From the NCBI RefSeq assembly GCF_015350975.1, contig NZ_JADKRX010000002.1:470004-534003 (forward strand): a DNA stretch of 64,000 nt, in the 5' to 3' direction. The translations under genes were made by a program, and so were the position numbers. The notes beneath the pieces are model-generated. The model was not told the origin of the DNA and did not search any database. It was given only the letters and a program-made list of their open reading frames with translations. The stretch's first letter is position 1. Each line of letters starts with the position of its first letter. Positions 25,921 through 35,256 of this stretch are shown here, in pieces. This DNA is from Curtobacterium sp. VKM Ac-1395 (lineage in GTDB: Bacteria > Actinomycetota > Actinomycetes > Actinomycetales > Microbacteriaceae).

Positions 25921-26913
25921 ATGACGAACGAAGCTCCCCACGCCTACGACGTGATCACCATGGGTCGCGTCAGCGTCGACATCTACCCGCAGCAGACCGG
26001 CCCGCTCGAGGACGTCGAGACGTTCTCCAAGTCCGTCGGCGGCAGCGCCACGAACGTCGCCATCGCCGCAGCCCGCCACGGTGCGGACGCCGCCGTCATC
26101 ACCCGTACCGGCAACGACCCCTTCGGCCGGTACATCGCGCGCACCCTGCCCGAGTTCGGCGTCGCGAACGCCTTCGTCGAGACGGTCGACGGCCTGAACA
26201 CCCCGGTCGCCTTCTGCGAGCTGTTCCCGCCGGACGACTTCCCGCTGTACTTCTACCGCGCACCCAAGGCGCCGGACCTGATGATCACGGCCAAGTCCCT
26301 GCCGCTCCACGAGATCGAGCGCGCACGGGTCTTCTGGACCACCGTGACCGGGCTGAGCGAGGAGCCCAGCCGCCAAGCGCACCACGTCGCGTTCGCGGCC
26401 CGGAGCGCGTCGGACCACCCCACGACGGTGCACACGGTGCTGGACCTCGACTACCGGTCGGTGTTCTGGTCCTCGCCGGCAGCCGCCACCAGGGAGGTCG
26501 CGGTCGCCCTCGAGCACGCCACCGTCGCCGTCGGCAACCGCGAGGAGTGCGAGGTCGCCGTCGGCGAGACCGACCCGGTCCGCGCTGCCGACGCCCTGCT
26601 GGAACGCGGGGTCGAGGTCGCGATCGTGAAGCAGGGGCCGAAGGGCGTCCTCGCGAAGACCCGTGACGAGCTCGTCGAGCTCCGCCCGCACCACATCGAC
26701 GTCGTCAACGGGCTCGGTTCGGGCGACGGCTTCGGAGGAGCACTGACCCACGGGCTGTTGCAGGGCTGGGGACTCGAGCGCGTGCTCGCCTTCGCCAACG
26801 CGGCCGGTGCCATCGTCGCGACGCGCTTCGAGTGCTCGACGGCCATGCCGACGAGCGACGAGATCGAGACGTTCCTGCAGGACAACCCGACAGAGGAGGC
26901 CGTCCATGCCTGA
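25921..26913 (+). CDS. iolC: 5-dehydro-2-deoxygluconokinase
   Basis: A 330-residue PfkB-family sugar kinase that phosphorylates 2-deoxy-5-keto-D-gluconate in inositol catabolism. PfkB motifs are GGSATNVAIAAARHG (near residue 40) and the C-terminal NGLGSGDGFGGALTHGLL with the catalytic Asp (near residue 265). The family marker DDFPLYFYRAPKAPDLMI supports IolC over other PfkB kinases. ATG follows GGAAGG at a long spacing of 14 bases. It is first in the operon and overlaps the next gene by eight bases. Confidence 0.92.
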   Translation: MTNEAPHAYDVITMGRVSVDIYPQQTGPLEDVETFSKSVGGSATNVAIAAARHGADAAVITRTGNDPFGRYIARTLPEFGVANAFVETVDGLNTPVAFCELFPPDDFPLYFYRAPKAPDLMITAKSLPLHEIERARVFWTTVTGLSEEPSRQAHHVAFAARSASDHPTTVHTVLDLDYRSVFWSSPAAATREVAVALEHATVAVGNREECEVAVGETDPVRAADALLERGVEVAIVKQGPKGVLAKTRDELVELRPHHIDVVNGLGSGDGFGGALTHGLLQGWGLERVLAFANAAGAIVATRFECSTAMPTSDEIETFLQDNPTEEAVHA

Positions 26914-27934
26914 GATCAGCCCCGCTGCCATCGACCGCCTGCGCGACGTCCGCGCCGGTTCCCCGGAGGTCGTCGCGAGCACCCTCGCGTCCCGCACCCG
27001 CCGATCGCTGCTCGGTGACGACGGCAAGCTCTTCATCGTCGCGGCCGACCACCCCGCCCGTGGCGCGCTGGCCGTCGGAGACGACGAGTCCGCGATGGCC
27101 GACCGGTACGACCTGCTCGAGCGGCTCGTGGTCGCCCTCGGCCGCCCCGGCGTCGACGGGGTCCTCGGCACACCGGACATCCTCGAGGACCTCGCGCTCC
27201 TCGGTGCCCTCGACGGCAAGGTCGTCGTCGGGTCCATGAACCGCGGTGGACTCCGCGGGGCGACCTTCGAGATGGACGACCGGTACACGGCGTACTCGGC
27301 GGCGTCGATCAAGCGGTCCGGGTTCGACTTCGCCAAGCTGCTCGTCCGCGTCAACCTGCAGGACGCGGGCACCGCCCCGACGCTGGAGGCCACGGCGAAG
27401 GCCGTCACCGAGGCCGCCGCCGCGCAGCTCCCGATCATGCTCGAGCCCTTCATGTCCTCGTGGCAGGACGGCCGGGTCGTGAACGACCTGACGGCGGACG
27501 CCGTGATCACCTCGATGGCGATCGCCGCGGGACTCGGGGAGTCGAGCGCCTACAGCTGGCTCAAGATCCCGGTGGTCGACGACATGGCGCGGGTGATGGC
27601 GGCGACCACGCTGCCGACGCTCCTGCTCGGTGGCGACCCGTCGTCGCGTCCCCACGAGACCTACGCCATGTGGGCCGACGCCCTCGCCCTGCCGGGCGTG
27701 CGCGGTCTGGTCGTGGGTCGTACCCTGCTCTACCCGCCGGACGGTGACGTCGCCGCCGCGGTCGACGTGGCCGCCGGACTCGTCCACCGCCGGCCGGACG
27801 GGGACCCGTCCGGCGGTTCCCTCCACAGCCAGGAGGCTCGGGGCGGGTCCTCCACAGATCCGAACGACCCAGCCGCGCGGCTCGCCGGCTCCACGACCAT
27901 GGACTCGTCCATCCCGGAAGGAAGCACCGCATGA
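26906..27934 (+). CDS. DeoC/LacD-type aldolase of the iol operon
   Basis: A 342-residue (beta/alpha)8 protein of the family known from Corynebacterium as Cgl0159. It has the fold of class I aldolases, and by position is the likely cleaver of 6-phospho-5-dehydro-2-deoxygluconate into DHAP and malonate semialdehyde (the IolJ step). FIVAADHPARGALAV opens the barrel; SYSWLKIPVVDDM carries a plausible Schiff-base Lys, and LLLGGDPSSRP a phosphate loop. About 35 low-complexity residues (SGGSLHSQEARGGSS) extend the C-terminus. The ATG follows GAGGAGG and overlaps iolC by eight bases. Confidence 0.78.
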   Translation: MPEISPAAIDRLRDVRAGSPEVVASTLASRTRRSLLGDDGKLFIVAADHPARGALAVGDDESAMADRYDLLERLVVALGRPGVDGVLGTPDILEDLALLGALDGKVVVGSMNRGGLRGATFEMDDRYTAYSAASIKRSGFDFAKLLVRVNLQDAGTAPTLEATAKAVTEAAAAQLPIMLEPFMSSWQDGRVVNDLTADAVITSMAIAAGLGESSAYSWLKIPVVDDMARVMAATTLPTLLLGGDPSSRPHETYAMWADALALPGVRGLVVGRTLLYPPDGDVAAAVDVAAGLVHRRPDGDPSGGSLHSQEARGGSSTDPNDPAARLAGSTTMDSSIPEGSTA

Positions 27935-29442
27935 CGCTCACCGACACCGCCCTGACCACGATCGGGCACTGGATCGACGGGGCCCGCGTGGCCTCGACCT
28001 CCGGTCGGACCGCGCCGGTCTACGACCCGGCACTCGGGGTCGCCACGAAGCAGGTCGCGCTCGCCGACGACGCCGAGGTCCAGGCCGCGATCGCCAGTGC
28101 GAAGGCCGCGTTCCCGGCATGGGGCGACCTGTCCCTCGCCAAGCGCCAGCAGGTCCTCTTCGCGTTCCGCGAGATCCTGAACCGCGACAAGGCCGAGCTC
28201 GCCGAGATCATCACGAGCGAGCACGGCAAGGTCCTCGACGACGCCCTCGGCGAGATCGCCCGTGGACAAGAGGTCGTCGAGCTCGCGACGAGCATCCCGC
28301 AGCTGCTCAAGGGCGAGTTCAGCGATCAGGTCTCCACCGGGATCGACGTCTACTCGATCCGACAGCCGCTCGGCGTCGTTGGCATCATCAGCCCCTTCAA
28401 CTTCCCCGCCATGGTGCCGCTGTGGTTCCTGCCGATCGCGATCGCCGCGGGCAACACCGTCGTGCTCAAGCCGAGCGAGAAGGACCCGAGCGCCGCGCTC
28501 TGGCTCGCCGAGAAGTTCACCGAGGCGGGGCTGCCCGCCGGTGTCTTCAACGTCCTGAACGGCGACAAGGTGAGCGTCGACGGCCTGCTGACCAGCCCCG
28601 ACGTGCAGTCGATCTCCTTCGTCGGCTCCACGCCGATCGCGCAGTACGTCTACGAGACCGGCACCCGGCACGGCAAGCGCGTGCAGGCCCTCGGCGGCGC
28701 GAAGAACCACATGCTCGTGCTGCCAGACGCCGACCTCGACCTCGTCGCCGACAACGCCATCAACGCGGGCTTCGGGTCCGCCGGGGAGCGCTGCATGGCG
28801 ATCTCCGTCGTCGTCGCGGTGGAACCGGTCGCCGACGAGCTCATCGAGAAGATCACCGAGCGTGCGGCCACCCTGCGCGTCGGTGACGGCCGTCGCGGGT
28901 GCGACATGGGCCCGCTCGTCACCGAGCAGCACCGCGACAAGGTCGCCTCGTACATCGAGGTCGCCGAGCAGGACGGTGCGGTGGTCGTGGTGGACGGCCG
29001 CACCGTCCGACCCGACGGCGACGAGAACGGCTTCTGGCTCGGCCCGACGCTGATCGACCGCGTCCCGACCACCAGCCGCGTCTACACCGAGGAGATCTTC
29101 GGACCGGTGCTCTCCGTCGTCCGGGTCGCAACGTACGAAGAGGGCCTCGAACTCATCAACTCCGGCGCGTTCGGCAACGGCACAGCGATCTTCACGAACG
29201 ACGGCGGCGCCGCCCGTCGGTTCCAGCGCGACGTGCAGGTCGGCATGATCGGCATCAACGTGCCCATCCCCGTGCCCGTGGCGTACTACTCGTTCGGCGG
29301 CTGGAAGAACTCGCTGTTCGGGGACCACAAGGCGTACGGCGCCGACGGCGTGAGCTTCTTCACCCGGCAGAAGGCCATCACGAGCCGGTGGCTGGACCCG
29401 TCGCACGGCGGCATCAACCTCGGCTTCCCGTCGAACAGCTGA
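27931..29442 (+). CDS. iolA: Methylmalonate/malonate semialdehyde dehydrogenase (CoA-acylating)
   Basis: A 503-residue aldehyde dehydrogenase that converts malonate semialdehyde, with CoA and NAD, to acetyl-CoA and CO2. Diagnostic are GIISPFNFPAMVPLWFLPI, ALGGAKNHMLVLPDADLD (the KNH typical of MmsA) and the nucleophile Cys in GSAGERCMAISV near residue 289. The ATG overlaps the preceding stop as ATGA. The same activity serves valine degradation. Confidence 0.94.
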   Translation: MTLTDTALTTIGHWIDGARVASTSGRTAPVYDPALGVATKQVALADDAEVQAAIASAKAAFPAWGDLSLAKRQQVLFAFREILNRDKAELAEIITSEHGKVLDDALGEIARGQEVVELATSIPQLLKGEFSDQVSTGIDVYSIRQPLGVVGIISPFNFPAMVPLWFLPIAIAAGNTVVLKPSEKDPSAALWLAEKFTEAGLPAGVFNVLNGDKVSVDGLLTSPDVQSISFVGSTPIAQYVYETGTRHGKRVQALGGAKNHMLVLPDADLDLVADNAINAGFGSAGERCMAISVVVAVEPVADELIEKITERAATLRVGDGRRGCDMGPLVTEQHRDKVASYIEVAEQDGAVVVVDGRTVRPDGDENGFWLGPTLIDRVPTTSRVYTEEIFGPVLSVVRVATYEEGLELINSGAFGNGTAIFTNDGGAARRFQRDVQVGMIGINVPIPVPVAYYSFGGWKNSLFGDHKAYGADGVSFFTRQKAITSRWLDPSHGGINLGFPSNS

Positions 29443-29453
29443 CGGCCCCGCAC

Positions 29454-30350
29454 ATGACGAACGACACCTGGTTCATCCCCGCCGGCTCGCGACCCGAGGA
29501 CGGCTGGACGGACGTCGTCGACGGCCGCGTCGCGGGCTGGGCGCACACCGGTCTCCGCACCGGTGCGCTGTCCGACGGCGACGAGCTGGACCTGCCGTCC
29601 GACGCCGTCGAGCGCATCGTGGTGCCGCTCGCCGGCAGCTTCACCGTGGCGTACGGCGACACGACGCAGGAGCTCGAGGGGCGCTCGAGCGTGTTCGACG
29701 GCCCGACGGACGTCCTGTACCTCGGGTCGGGGACCGCCGCGACGATCACCGGCCGCGGTCGGTTCGCGGTCGCCGAGGCCCCCACCGACGAGCACAAGCC
29801 GTCGACCTACGTGCCACGGCAGGACGTCCCCGTGGAGCTCCGCGGTGCCGGTCAGTCGAGCCGGCAGGTGCACAACTTCGGCACGCCGGCAGCGCTCGAC
29901 GCCGTCAAGTTCATCGTGTGCGAGGTCATCACGCCCGCCGGCAACTGGTCGTCGTACCCGCCGCACAAGCACGACACGCACCGCCCCGGGCAGGAGTCCG
30001 ACCTCGAGGAGATCTACTACTACGAGTCCGCCGTGGCCCGTGGTGTCGACGCCCCCGAGTCCGCCGACCCGTTCGCACTGCACCGCACCTACGCCTCCGA
30101 CGACCGCCCGATCGACGAGTTCCGCCAGGTCCGCACCGGCGACGTCGCCCTCGTGCCGTACGGGTGGCACGGTCCGGCCGTCGCCGCTCCCGGCTACGAC
30201 ATGTACTACCTCAACGTGATGGCCGGGCCTGACCCGGAACGCGTCTGGAACATCACCGACGACCCCGCCCACGGGTGGGTCCGCCAGGTGTGGGAGTCGG
30301 AGACGATCGACCCCCGACTGCCCTACGAGCACGAGAAGGAGCCCGCGTGA
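29454..30350 (+). CDS. iolB: 5-deoxy-glucuronate isomerase
   Basis: A 298-residue bicupin that isomerises 5-deoxy-glucuronate to 2-deoxy-5-keto-gluconate. The metal site is visible in SSYPPHKHDTHRPG followed by LEEIYYYE (near residues 165-190), with VPYGWHGPAVAAPGYDMYYL completing the second cupin. Start ATG is 11 bases after the iolA stop; the ribosome binding site is weak, suggesting coupled translation. Confidence 0.93.
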   Translation: MTNDTWFIPAGSRPEDGWTDVVDGRVAGWAHTGLRTGALSDGDELDLPSDAVERIVVPLAGSFTVAYGDTTQELEGRSSVFDGPTDVLYLGSGTAATITGRGRFAVAEAPTDEHKPSTYVPRQDVPVELRGAGQSSRQVHNFGTPAALDAVKFIVCEVITPAGNWSSYPPHKHDTHRPGQESDLEEIYYYESAVARGVDAPESADPFALHRTYASDDRPIDEFRQVRTGDVALVPYGWHGPAVAAPGYDMYYLNVMAGPDPERVWNITDDPAHGWVRQVWESETIDPRLPYEHEKEPA

Positions 30351-32251
30351 GCACCCCCACACGCCGCATGACCGTCGGCCAGGCACTCGTTGAGTTCCTC
30401 GCGAACCAGTGGACCGTCGACGGGGACGTCCGCGAGCGCACGATCCCGGGCGTCTTCGGCATCTTCGGGCACGGCAACGTCGCCGGTCTCGGCCAGGCGA
30501 TCAAGCAGCTGCACGTCGAGCAGCCCGGACTGCTGCCCTACCACCAGGCCCGCAACGAGCAGGCGATGGTGCACCAGGCGGTCGGGTACGCCCGGATGCA
30601 CCGCCGTCGTGCGACCTACGCCGCCACCGCCTCGGTGGGCCCGGGCGCGGCCAACATGCTGACCGGTGCCGCGCTGGCCACGACGAACCGCCTGCCCGCA
30701 CTGCTCCTGCCGTCCGACACCTTCGCCACGCGCACCACCGACCCGGTGCTGCAGCAGATCGAGATGCCGCACGACACCTCGGTGCAGGTCACCGACGCGT
30801 TCCGGCCGCTGTCGCGCTTCTTCGACCGGGTCGAACGGCCCGAGCAGCTCTTCTCGATCGCGCTCGCCGCGATGCGGGTGCTCACCGACCCCGCCGAGAC
30901 CGGTGCGGTCACGATCGCCCTGCCCGAGGACGTGCAGGCCGAGGAGCTCGAGGTCCCCGTCGCGTTCCTGGCACCGCGTGAGTGGCACGTCCGCCGGCCC
31001 CTGCCCGAGCACGGACCCCTGGCCCGTGCGGTCGCCGCGATCCAGGCCGCCGAACGCCCGGTGATCGTCGCCGGCGGCGGAGTCCTGTACGCCGACGCGG
31101 CCGCCGAGCTGCGTGCCTTCGTCGAGGCCACGGGCATCCCGGTCGGCACCTCGCAGGCCGGTGGCGGTGCCCTGCCCTGGGACCACCCGCAGTACCTGGG
31201 CGGCATCGGCGCGACCGGCACGGCTGCCGCGAACGCGATCGCCGCGCAGGCCGACGTCGTGATCGGCATCGGCACCCGCTACAGCGACTTCACGACGGCG
31301 TCGCGCACGGCGTTCCAGCACCCGGACGTCACCTTCGTCAACGTGAACGTCGCCGCGTTCGACGCCTACAAGCACGGCAGTCAGCTGCCGCTGGTCGCCG
31401 ACGCCCGGGAGGCCCTGGTCGCGCTGACGACGTCGCTCGCGTCGTACGCGGTGTCCGACGGGTACGCGGGCGAGATCGCGGACCGCAAGCGGTCGTGGGA
31501 CGCCCTGGTCGACGAGGCCTTCGCACCCACGGGGGCTGCGCTGCCCGGGCAGTCGGAGATCATCGGCGCGGTCCAGTCCGCCTCGGACCCTCGCGACGTC
31601 GTCATCCAGGCGGCCGGTTCGCTGCCGGGCGACCTGCACAAGCTCTGGCGGGTCCGCGACGAGCTCGGGTACCACGTCGAGTACGCGTTCTCGTGCATGG
31701 GCTACGAGATCGCCGGCGGGCTCGGTGTCCGACGCGCGGCACCCGACCGCGACGCCATCGTCATGGTCGGCGACGGCTCCTACCTGATGCTGCACACCGA
31801 ACTCGTCACCGCGGTGGCCGAGGGCCTGAAGATCATCGTGGTGCTCATCCAGAACCACGGGTACGCGTCCATCGGGCACCTGTCCGAGACCGTCGGCTCG
31901 GAGCGCTACGGCACCAGGTACCGCTACCTCGACGACGCCACCCAGTCGTTCGACAACGGCGAGCCCCTGCCCGTCGACCTGGCAGCGAACGCCCGGTCGT
32001 ACGGCGTCGACGTGATCGAGGTCGAGCCGGGTCCGGCCGCCATCGACGACCTCCGGGCAGCCGTCCGCCAGGCCAAGGCGAACGAGCACACGACGCTCAT
32101 CCACGTGAACTCCGACCCGCTGGTCTACGCACCCGACGGCGACGGGTGGTGGGACGTCCCGGTCGCGCAGACCTCGACCCTCGACAGCACCCGGGCCGCC
32201 CGCGCCGACTACGAGCAGCACCTCGCCGCACAGCGACCGCTGCTCGGCTGA
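30347..32251 (+). CDS. iolD: THcHDO hydrolase (ThDP-dependent)
   Basis: A 634-residue thiamine-diphosphate enzyme that opens the ring of 3D-trihydroxycyclohexane-1,2-dione. The N-terminal pyrimidine domain shows GVFGIFGHGNVAGLG and HQAVGYARMHRRR; the C-terminal ThDP motif runs from VGDGSYLMLHTELV to IQNHGYASIGHLS. The start is GTG, overlapping the iolB stop as GTGA behind AGAAGGAG. A 19-bp tandem duplication covers its stop codon. Confidence 0.94.
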   Translation: MSTPTRRMTVGQALVEFLANQWTVDGDVRERTIPGVFGIFGHGNVAGLGQAIKQLHVEQPGLLPYHQARNEQAMVHQAVGYARMHRRRATYAATASVGPGAANMLTGAALATTNRLPALLLPSDTFATRTTDPVLQQIEMPHDTSVQVTDAFRPLSRFFDRVERPEQLFSIALAAMRVLTDPAETGAVTIALPEDVQAEELEVPVAFLAPREWHVRRPLPEHGPLARAVAAIQAAERPVIVAGGGVLYADAAAELRAFVEATGIPVGTSQAGGGALPWDHPQYLGGIGATGTAAANAIAAQADVVIGIGTRYSDFTTASRTAFQHPDVTFVNVNVAAFDAYKHGSQLPLVADAREALVALTTSLASYAVSDGYAGEIADRKRSWDALVDEAFAPTGAALPGQSEIIGAVQSASDPRDVVIQAAGSLPGDLHKLWRVRDELGYHVEYAFSCMGYEIAGGLGVRRAAPDRDAIVMVGDGSYLMLHTELVTAVAEGLKIIVVLIQNHGYASIGHLSETVGSERYGTRYRYLDDATQSFDNGEPLPVDLAANARSYGVDVIEVEPGPAAIDDLRAAVRQAKANEHTTLIHVNSDPLVYAPDGDGWWDVPVAQTSTLDSTRAARADYEQHLAAQRPLLG

Positions 32252-32284
32252 CACCACCCCGAGACGCTGACACCACCCCGAGAC
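32247..32284. repeat. 19-bp perfect tandem duplication
   Basis: GCTGACACCACCCCGAGAC occurs twice head to tail (32247-32265 and 32266-32284). The first copy contains the iolD stop TGA; the second reproduces it, so read-through would stop again after a few codons. Confidence 0.85.
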
Positions 32285-32303
32285 AGAGAGCGACAGCGAC
32301 GTC

Positions 32304-33257
32304 ATGACCGACACCGCCACCCCCATCGGCACCCCGTCCGAGGACGCCACCGGTGCCTCGATCCGCATCGGCACCGCGCCGGACTCCTGGGGCGTCTGGT
32401 TCCCGGACGACCCTGCCCAGGTGCCGTGGCAGCGCTTCCTCGACGAGGCGAGTGCTGCCGGCTACGAGTGGATCGAGCTCGGCCCGTACGGCTACCTGCC
32501 CACCGACCCGGCCCAGCTGTCCGACGAGCTCGGGTCCCGCGGACTCAAGCTGTCCGCCGGCACGGTCTTCACCGGGTTCCACAAGGGCGACGACCAGTTC
32601 CAGCGGGCATGGGACCAGGCCGTCGCGGTCGCGGGGCTCGCGGCTGCGCTCGGCGCCGAGCACCTCGTCACGATCCCGGACCTGTGGCGGTCGGACGCCA
32701 CGGAAGAGGTGCTCGAGGCCCGCACGCTGGACGACGAGCAGTGGCAGCGGCTCGGCAGGGGGCACGACCAGCTCGGCAAGGCGCTGTTCGAGGAGTTCGG
32801 CGTCCACCAGCAGTTCCACACGCACGCCGACAGCCACGTCGGCACGTACAAGGAGACCGTGCGCTTCCTCGAGGTCACGAACCCGGAGTACACGAACCTC
32901 TGCCTGGACACCGGCCACTTCGCCTACTACGGCGGCGACTCCCTCAAGCTCATCACCGAGCACCCCGAGCGCATCGGCTACCTGCACCTCAAGCAGGTCG
33001 ACACCGACCTGCTGTTCGACGTGTTGAAGAACGACGTCCCCTTCGCCACCGCGGTGTCCCAGGGGATCATGACCGAGCCGCCGCACGGAACCCCGGAGCT
33101 CGCGCCGATCATCGAGGCCGTCGCCCGGATCAACCCGGAGATCTTCGGCATCGTCGAGCAGGACATGTACGGCTGCTCCGTCGACGCCCCCGGCCCGATC
33201 GCCGAGCGCACGTTCCAGCACATCCTCGGGTCCACGTCGGCCGCTCGGGCGTCCTGA
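32304..33257 (+). CDS. iolE: Inosose dehydratase-like TIM-barrel protein
   Basis: A 317-residue xylose-isomerase-like TIM barrel. It begins the fold with GTAPDSWGVWFPDDP and YEWIELGPYGYLPTDP, the opening typical of actinobacterial IolE (2-keto-myo-inositol dehydratase). Metal ligands are likely in QQFHTHADSHVG, CLDTGHFAYYGGD and YLHLKQVD. The first 20 residues are a Thr/Ala-rich extension. The role fits the step between IolG and IolD, the genes on either side. A related epimerase activity cannot be excluded. Confidence 0.82.
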   Translation: MTDTATPIGTPSEDATGASIRIGTAPDSWGVWFPDDPAQVPWQRFLDEASAAGYEWIELGPYGYLPTDPAQLSDELGSRGLKLSAGTVFTGFHKGDDQFQRAWDQAVAVAGLAAALGAEHLVTIPDLWRSDATEEVLEARTLDDEQWQRLGRGHDQLGKALFEEFGVHQQFHTHADSHVGTYKETVRFLEVTNPEYTNLCLDTGHFAYYGGDSLKLITEHPERIGYLHLKQVDTDLLFDVLKNDVPFATAVSQGIMTEPPHGTPELAPIIEAVARINPEIFGIVEQDMYGCSVDAPGPIAERTFQHILGSTSAARAS

Positions 33258-33336
33258 GCGCCGTCCGCACCACCATCACCACGCCGTCGCCCACGACGGC
33301 GTTCCGCGACACAGTCGTCCACCACAGGAGAACCTC

Positions 33337-34383
33337 ATGACCACCGGAAACCTCCGCGTCGCCGTCGTCGGCGCCGGCATGATGGGCGCCGACCACGTCC
33401 GTCGCATCACCGCGAAGATCTCGAACGCCGACGTCGTCGCGGTCGTCGAGCCCGACCAGGCCCGCGCCGCCGCGGCTGCCGCAGTCGCGCCGGGTGCCGT
33501 CACCGCGGCCTCCTTCGACGAGGCACTCGACCTGACGCCGATCGACGCCGTCGTCATCGCGACGCCCGGGTTCCTGCACGAGCCGATCCTGGTGACGGCC
33601 CTGGAGCGCGGGCTCACCGTGCTGTGCGAGAAGCCCCTCACGACGAGCGCCGAGGACTCCTTGCGCATCGTCGAGCTCGAGCAGACGAAGGCCGACCGAC
33701 CGAAGATCCAGGTCGGGTTCATGCGCCGCTTCGACACCGGCTACCAGGAGCTCAAGGCGCTGCGGGAGTCCGGGGCGAACGGCGCACTGCTCGCGCTGCA
33801 CCACGCGCACCGCAACCCGACGACCCCGCCGAACTTCAGCGAGTCGATGCTCATCCACGACTCGGTGATCCACGAGATCGACATCATCCCGTTCATCACC
33901 GGCGAGGCGATCACGAGCGTCGAGGTCAAGAAGCCCCGACAGAACTCCCTCGCCCCGGCCGACCTGCCCGAGCCGCAGTTCGTGCTGTTCACGACGGAGT
34001 CGGGCACCATGGCGATCGTCGAGATCAACGTCAACGCACAGTTCGGCTACCAGGTCACCACGGACGCCGTGTTCGAGTCGGGCGTCGCGTACATCGGCCG
34101 CGAGACCTCGCAGCTCGTCGTCTCGGGCGGTGTGTCCGGCCAGGGGGTGACCCCGTCGTACAAGGAGCGCTTCGCCGCCGCCTACGACGAAGAGGTCCAG
34201 CGCTGGGTCGACGCCGCACGCCTCGGCGGCATCGACGGCCCGAGCGCCTGGGACGGCTACACGGCGTCCGTCGTCGCCGAGGTCGCCGTCCGTGCCCAGC
34301 AGAGCGGGGCGCACGAGCAGGTCGAGTACGCGGTCGCGAAGCCGGCGTTCTACGCCGACGCCCCGGTGCTCACGGAGGCGTAG
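33337..34383 (+). CDS. iolG: Inositol 2-dehydrogenase (Gfo/Idh/MocA)
   Basis: A 348-residue NAD-dependent dehydrogenase oxidising myo-inositol to 2-keto-inositol, the pathway's entry step. The Rossmann loop VVGAGMMGADHV (residues ~9-20), the catalytic Lys in CEKPLTT (near residue 95), and HDSVIHEIDIIPFITGE with the catalytic Asp/His are present. Start ATG follows AGGAGAACCTC. The 79-base gap before it contains a repeated CCACGACGGCG-type stretch but no clear promoter. Confidence 0.88.
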   Translation: MTTGNLRVAVVGAGMMGADHVRRITAKISNADVVAVVEPDQARAAAAAAVAPGAVTAASFDEALDLTPIDAVVIATPGFLHEPILVTALERGLTVLCEKPLTTSAEDSLRIVELEQTKADRPKIQVGFMRRFDTGYQELKALRESGANGALLALHHAHRNPTTPPNFSESMLIHDSVIHEIDIIPFITGEAITSVEVKKPRQNSLAPADLPEPQFVLFTTESGTMAIVEINVNAQFGYQVTTDAVFESGVAYIGRETSQLVVSGGVSGQGVTPSYKERFAAAYDEEVQRWVDAARLGGIDGPSAWDGYTASVVAEVAVRAQQSGAHEQVEYAVAKPAFYADAPVLTEA

Positions 34384-34386
34384 CCC

Positions 34387-35256
34387 GTGCCGAAGATCGC
34401 CCTCGACCCCACGCCCTTCCACCACGACCTCGACCTGCTCGAGTTCCCGCGGAAGGTCGCCGAACTCGGCTACGAGTACCTCCAGCTGACCCCGCACCGC
34501 GACTTCATCCCGTTCTTCCGGCACCCGAAGGCCGACGACGACCTCGTCGACGCCTTCGCCGCGGCCTGCGCGGACGCCGGGGTCCAGGTGGCCAGCGTCC
34601 TGCCGGTGCTGCGCTGGTCAGGCCCCGACCGCGAGACCCGTGAGACCGCCGTCAAGCAGTGGAAGCGCGTGATCGAGATCACCCAGCGCCTCGGGGTGGA
34701 CACCATCAACACGGAGTTCTCCGGACGACCCGAGCGGGCCGAGGAGTCCGAGGCGCAGTTCTACTGGGCGATGGAGGAACTGCTCCCGGTCATCGAGGCC
34801 GCCGACCTCCGCGTCCTCATCGACCCGCACCCCGACGACTTCGTCGAGGACGGCCTCGAGGCCCTGCGGGTGATCCGTGGGCTCAACTCCAAGCACGTCG
34901 GGTTCGTGTACGTGGCCTGCCACACGTTCCACTACGGCGGCGACATGGATGCGGTCATCGACGCCGCGGGGGACTCCCTGCAGCTCGTACACGTCGCGGA
35001 CGCGTTCGACCACCACCGCTCCCACGGCCTCCGCTACATCACCAACCCGCCGGGCAACGCCGTCCGCGTCCACCAACACCTGCCGGTGGGCCAGGGCGAC
35101 GTCGACTTCGACCGGTTCTGGGCAGCGCTCGACCGCGTCGGCTTCTCGGCGCGCGAGGACACCGTCGCGGTGTCGAGCGTCTTCGCCGAGGACGAGAACG
35201 CGGACGAGGTCTCGCGCTTCCAGCTCGACACGATCACGAAGGGACTGCACCGATGA
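34387..35256 (+). CDS. Sugar isomerase/epimerase-like TIM barrel (IolH/IolI type)
   Basis: A 289-residue xylose-isomerase-like protein. Candidate metal ligands are in NTEFSGRPERAEESE, VLIDPHPDDFVEDG, YVACHTFHYGGD and LVHVADAFDHHRS. It starts with GTG three bases after iolG. Similar proteins in actinobacterial iol clusters are named IolH or IolI; an inosose isomerase role is possible but not shown by sequence. Confidence 0.7.
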   Translation: MPKIALDPTPFHHDLDLLEFPRKVAELGYEYLQLTPHRDFIPFFRHPKADDDLVDAFAAACADAGVQVASVLPVLRWSGPDRETRETAVKQWKRVIEITQRLGVDTINTEFSGRPERAEESEAQFYWAMEELLPVIEAADLRVLIDPHPDDFVEDGLEALRVIRGLNSKHVGFVYVACHTFHYGGDMDAVIDAAGDSLQLVHVADAFDHHRSHGLRYITNPPGNAVRVHQHLPVGQGDVDFDRFWAALDRVGFSAREDTVAVSSVFAEDENADEVSRFQLDTITKGLHR

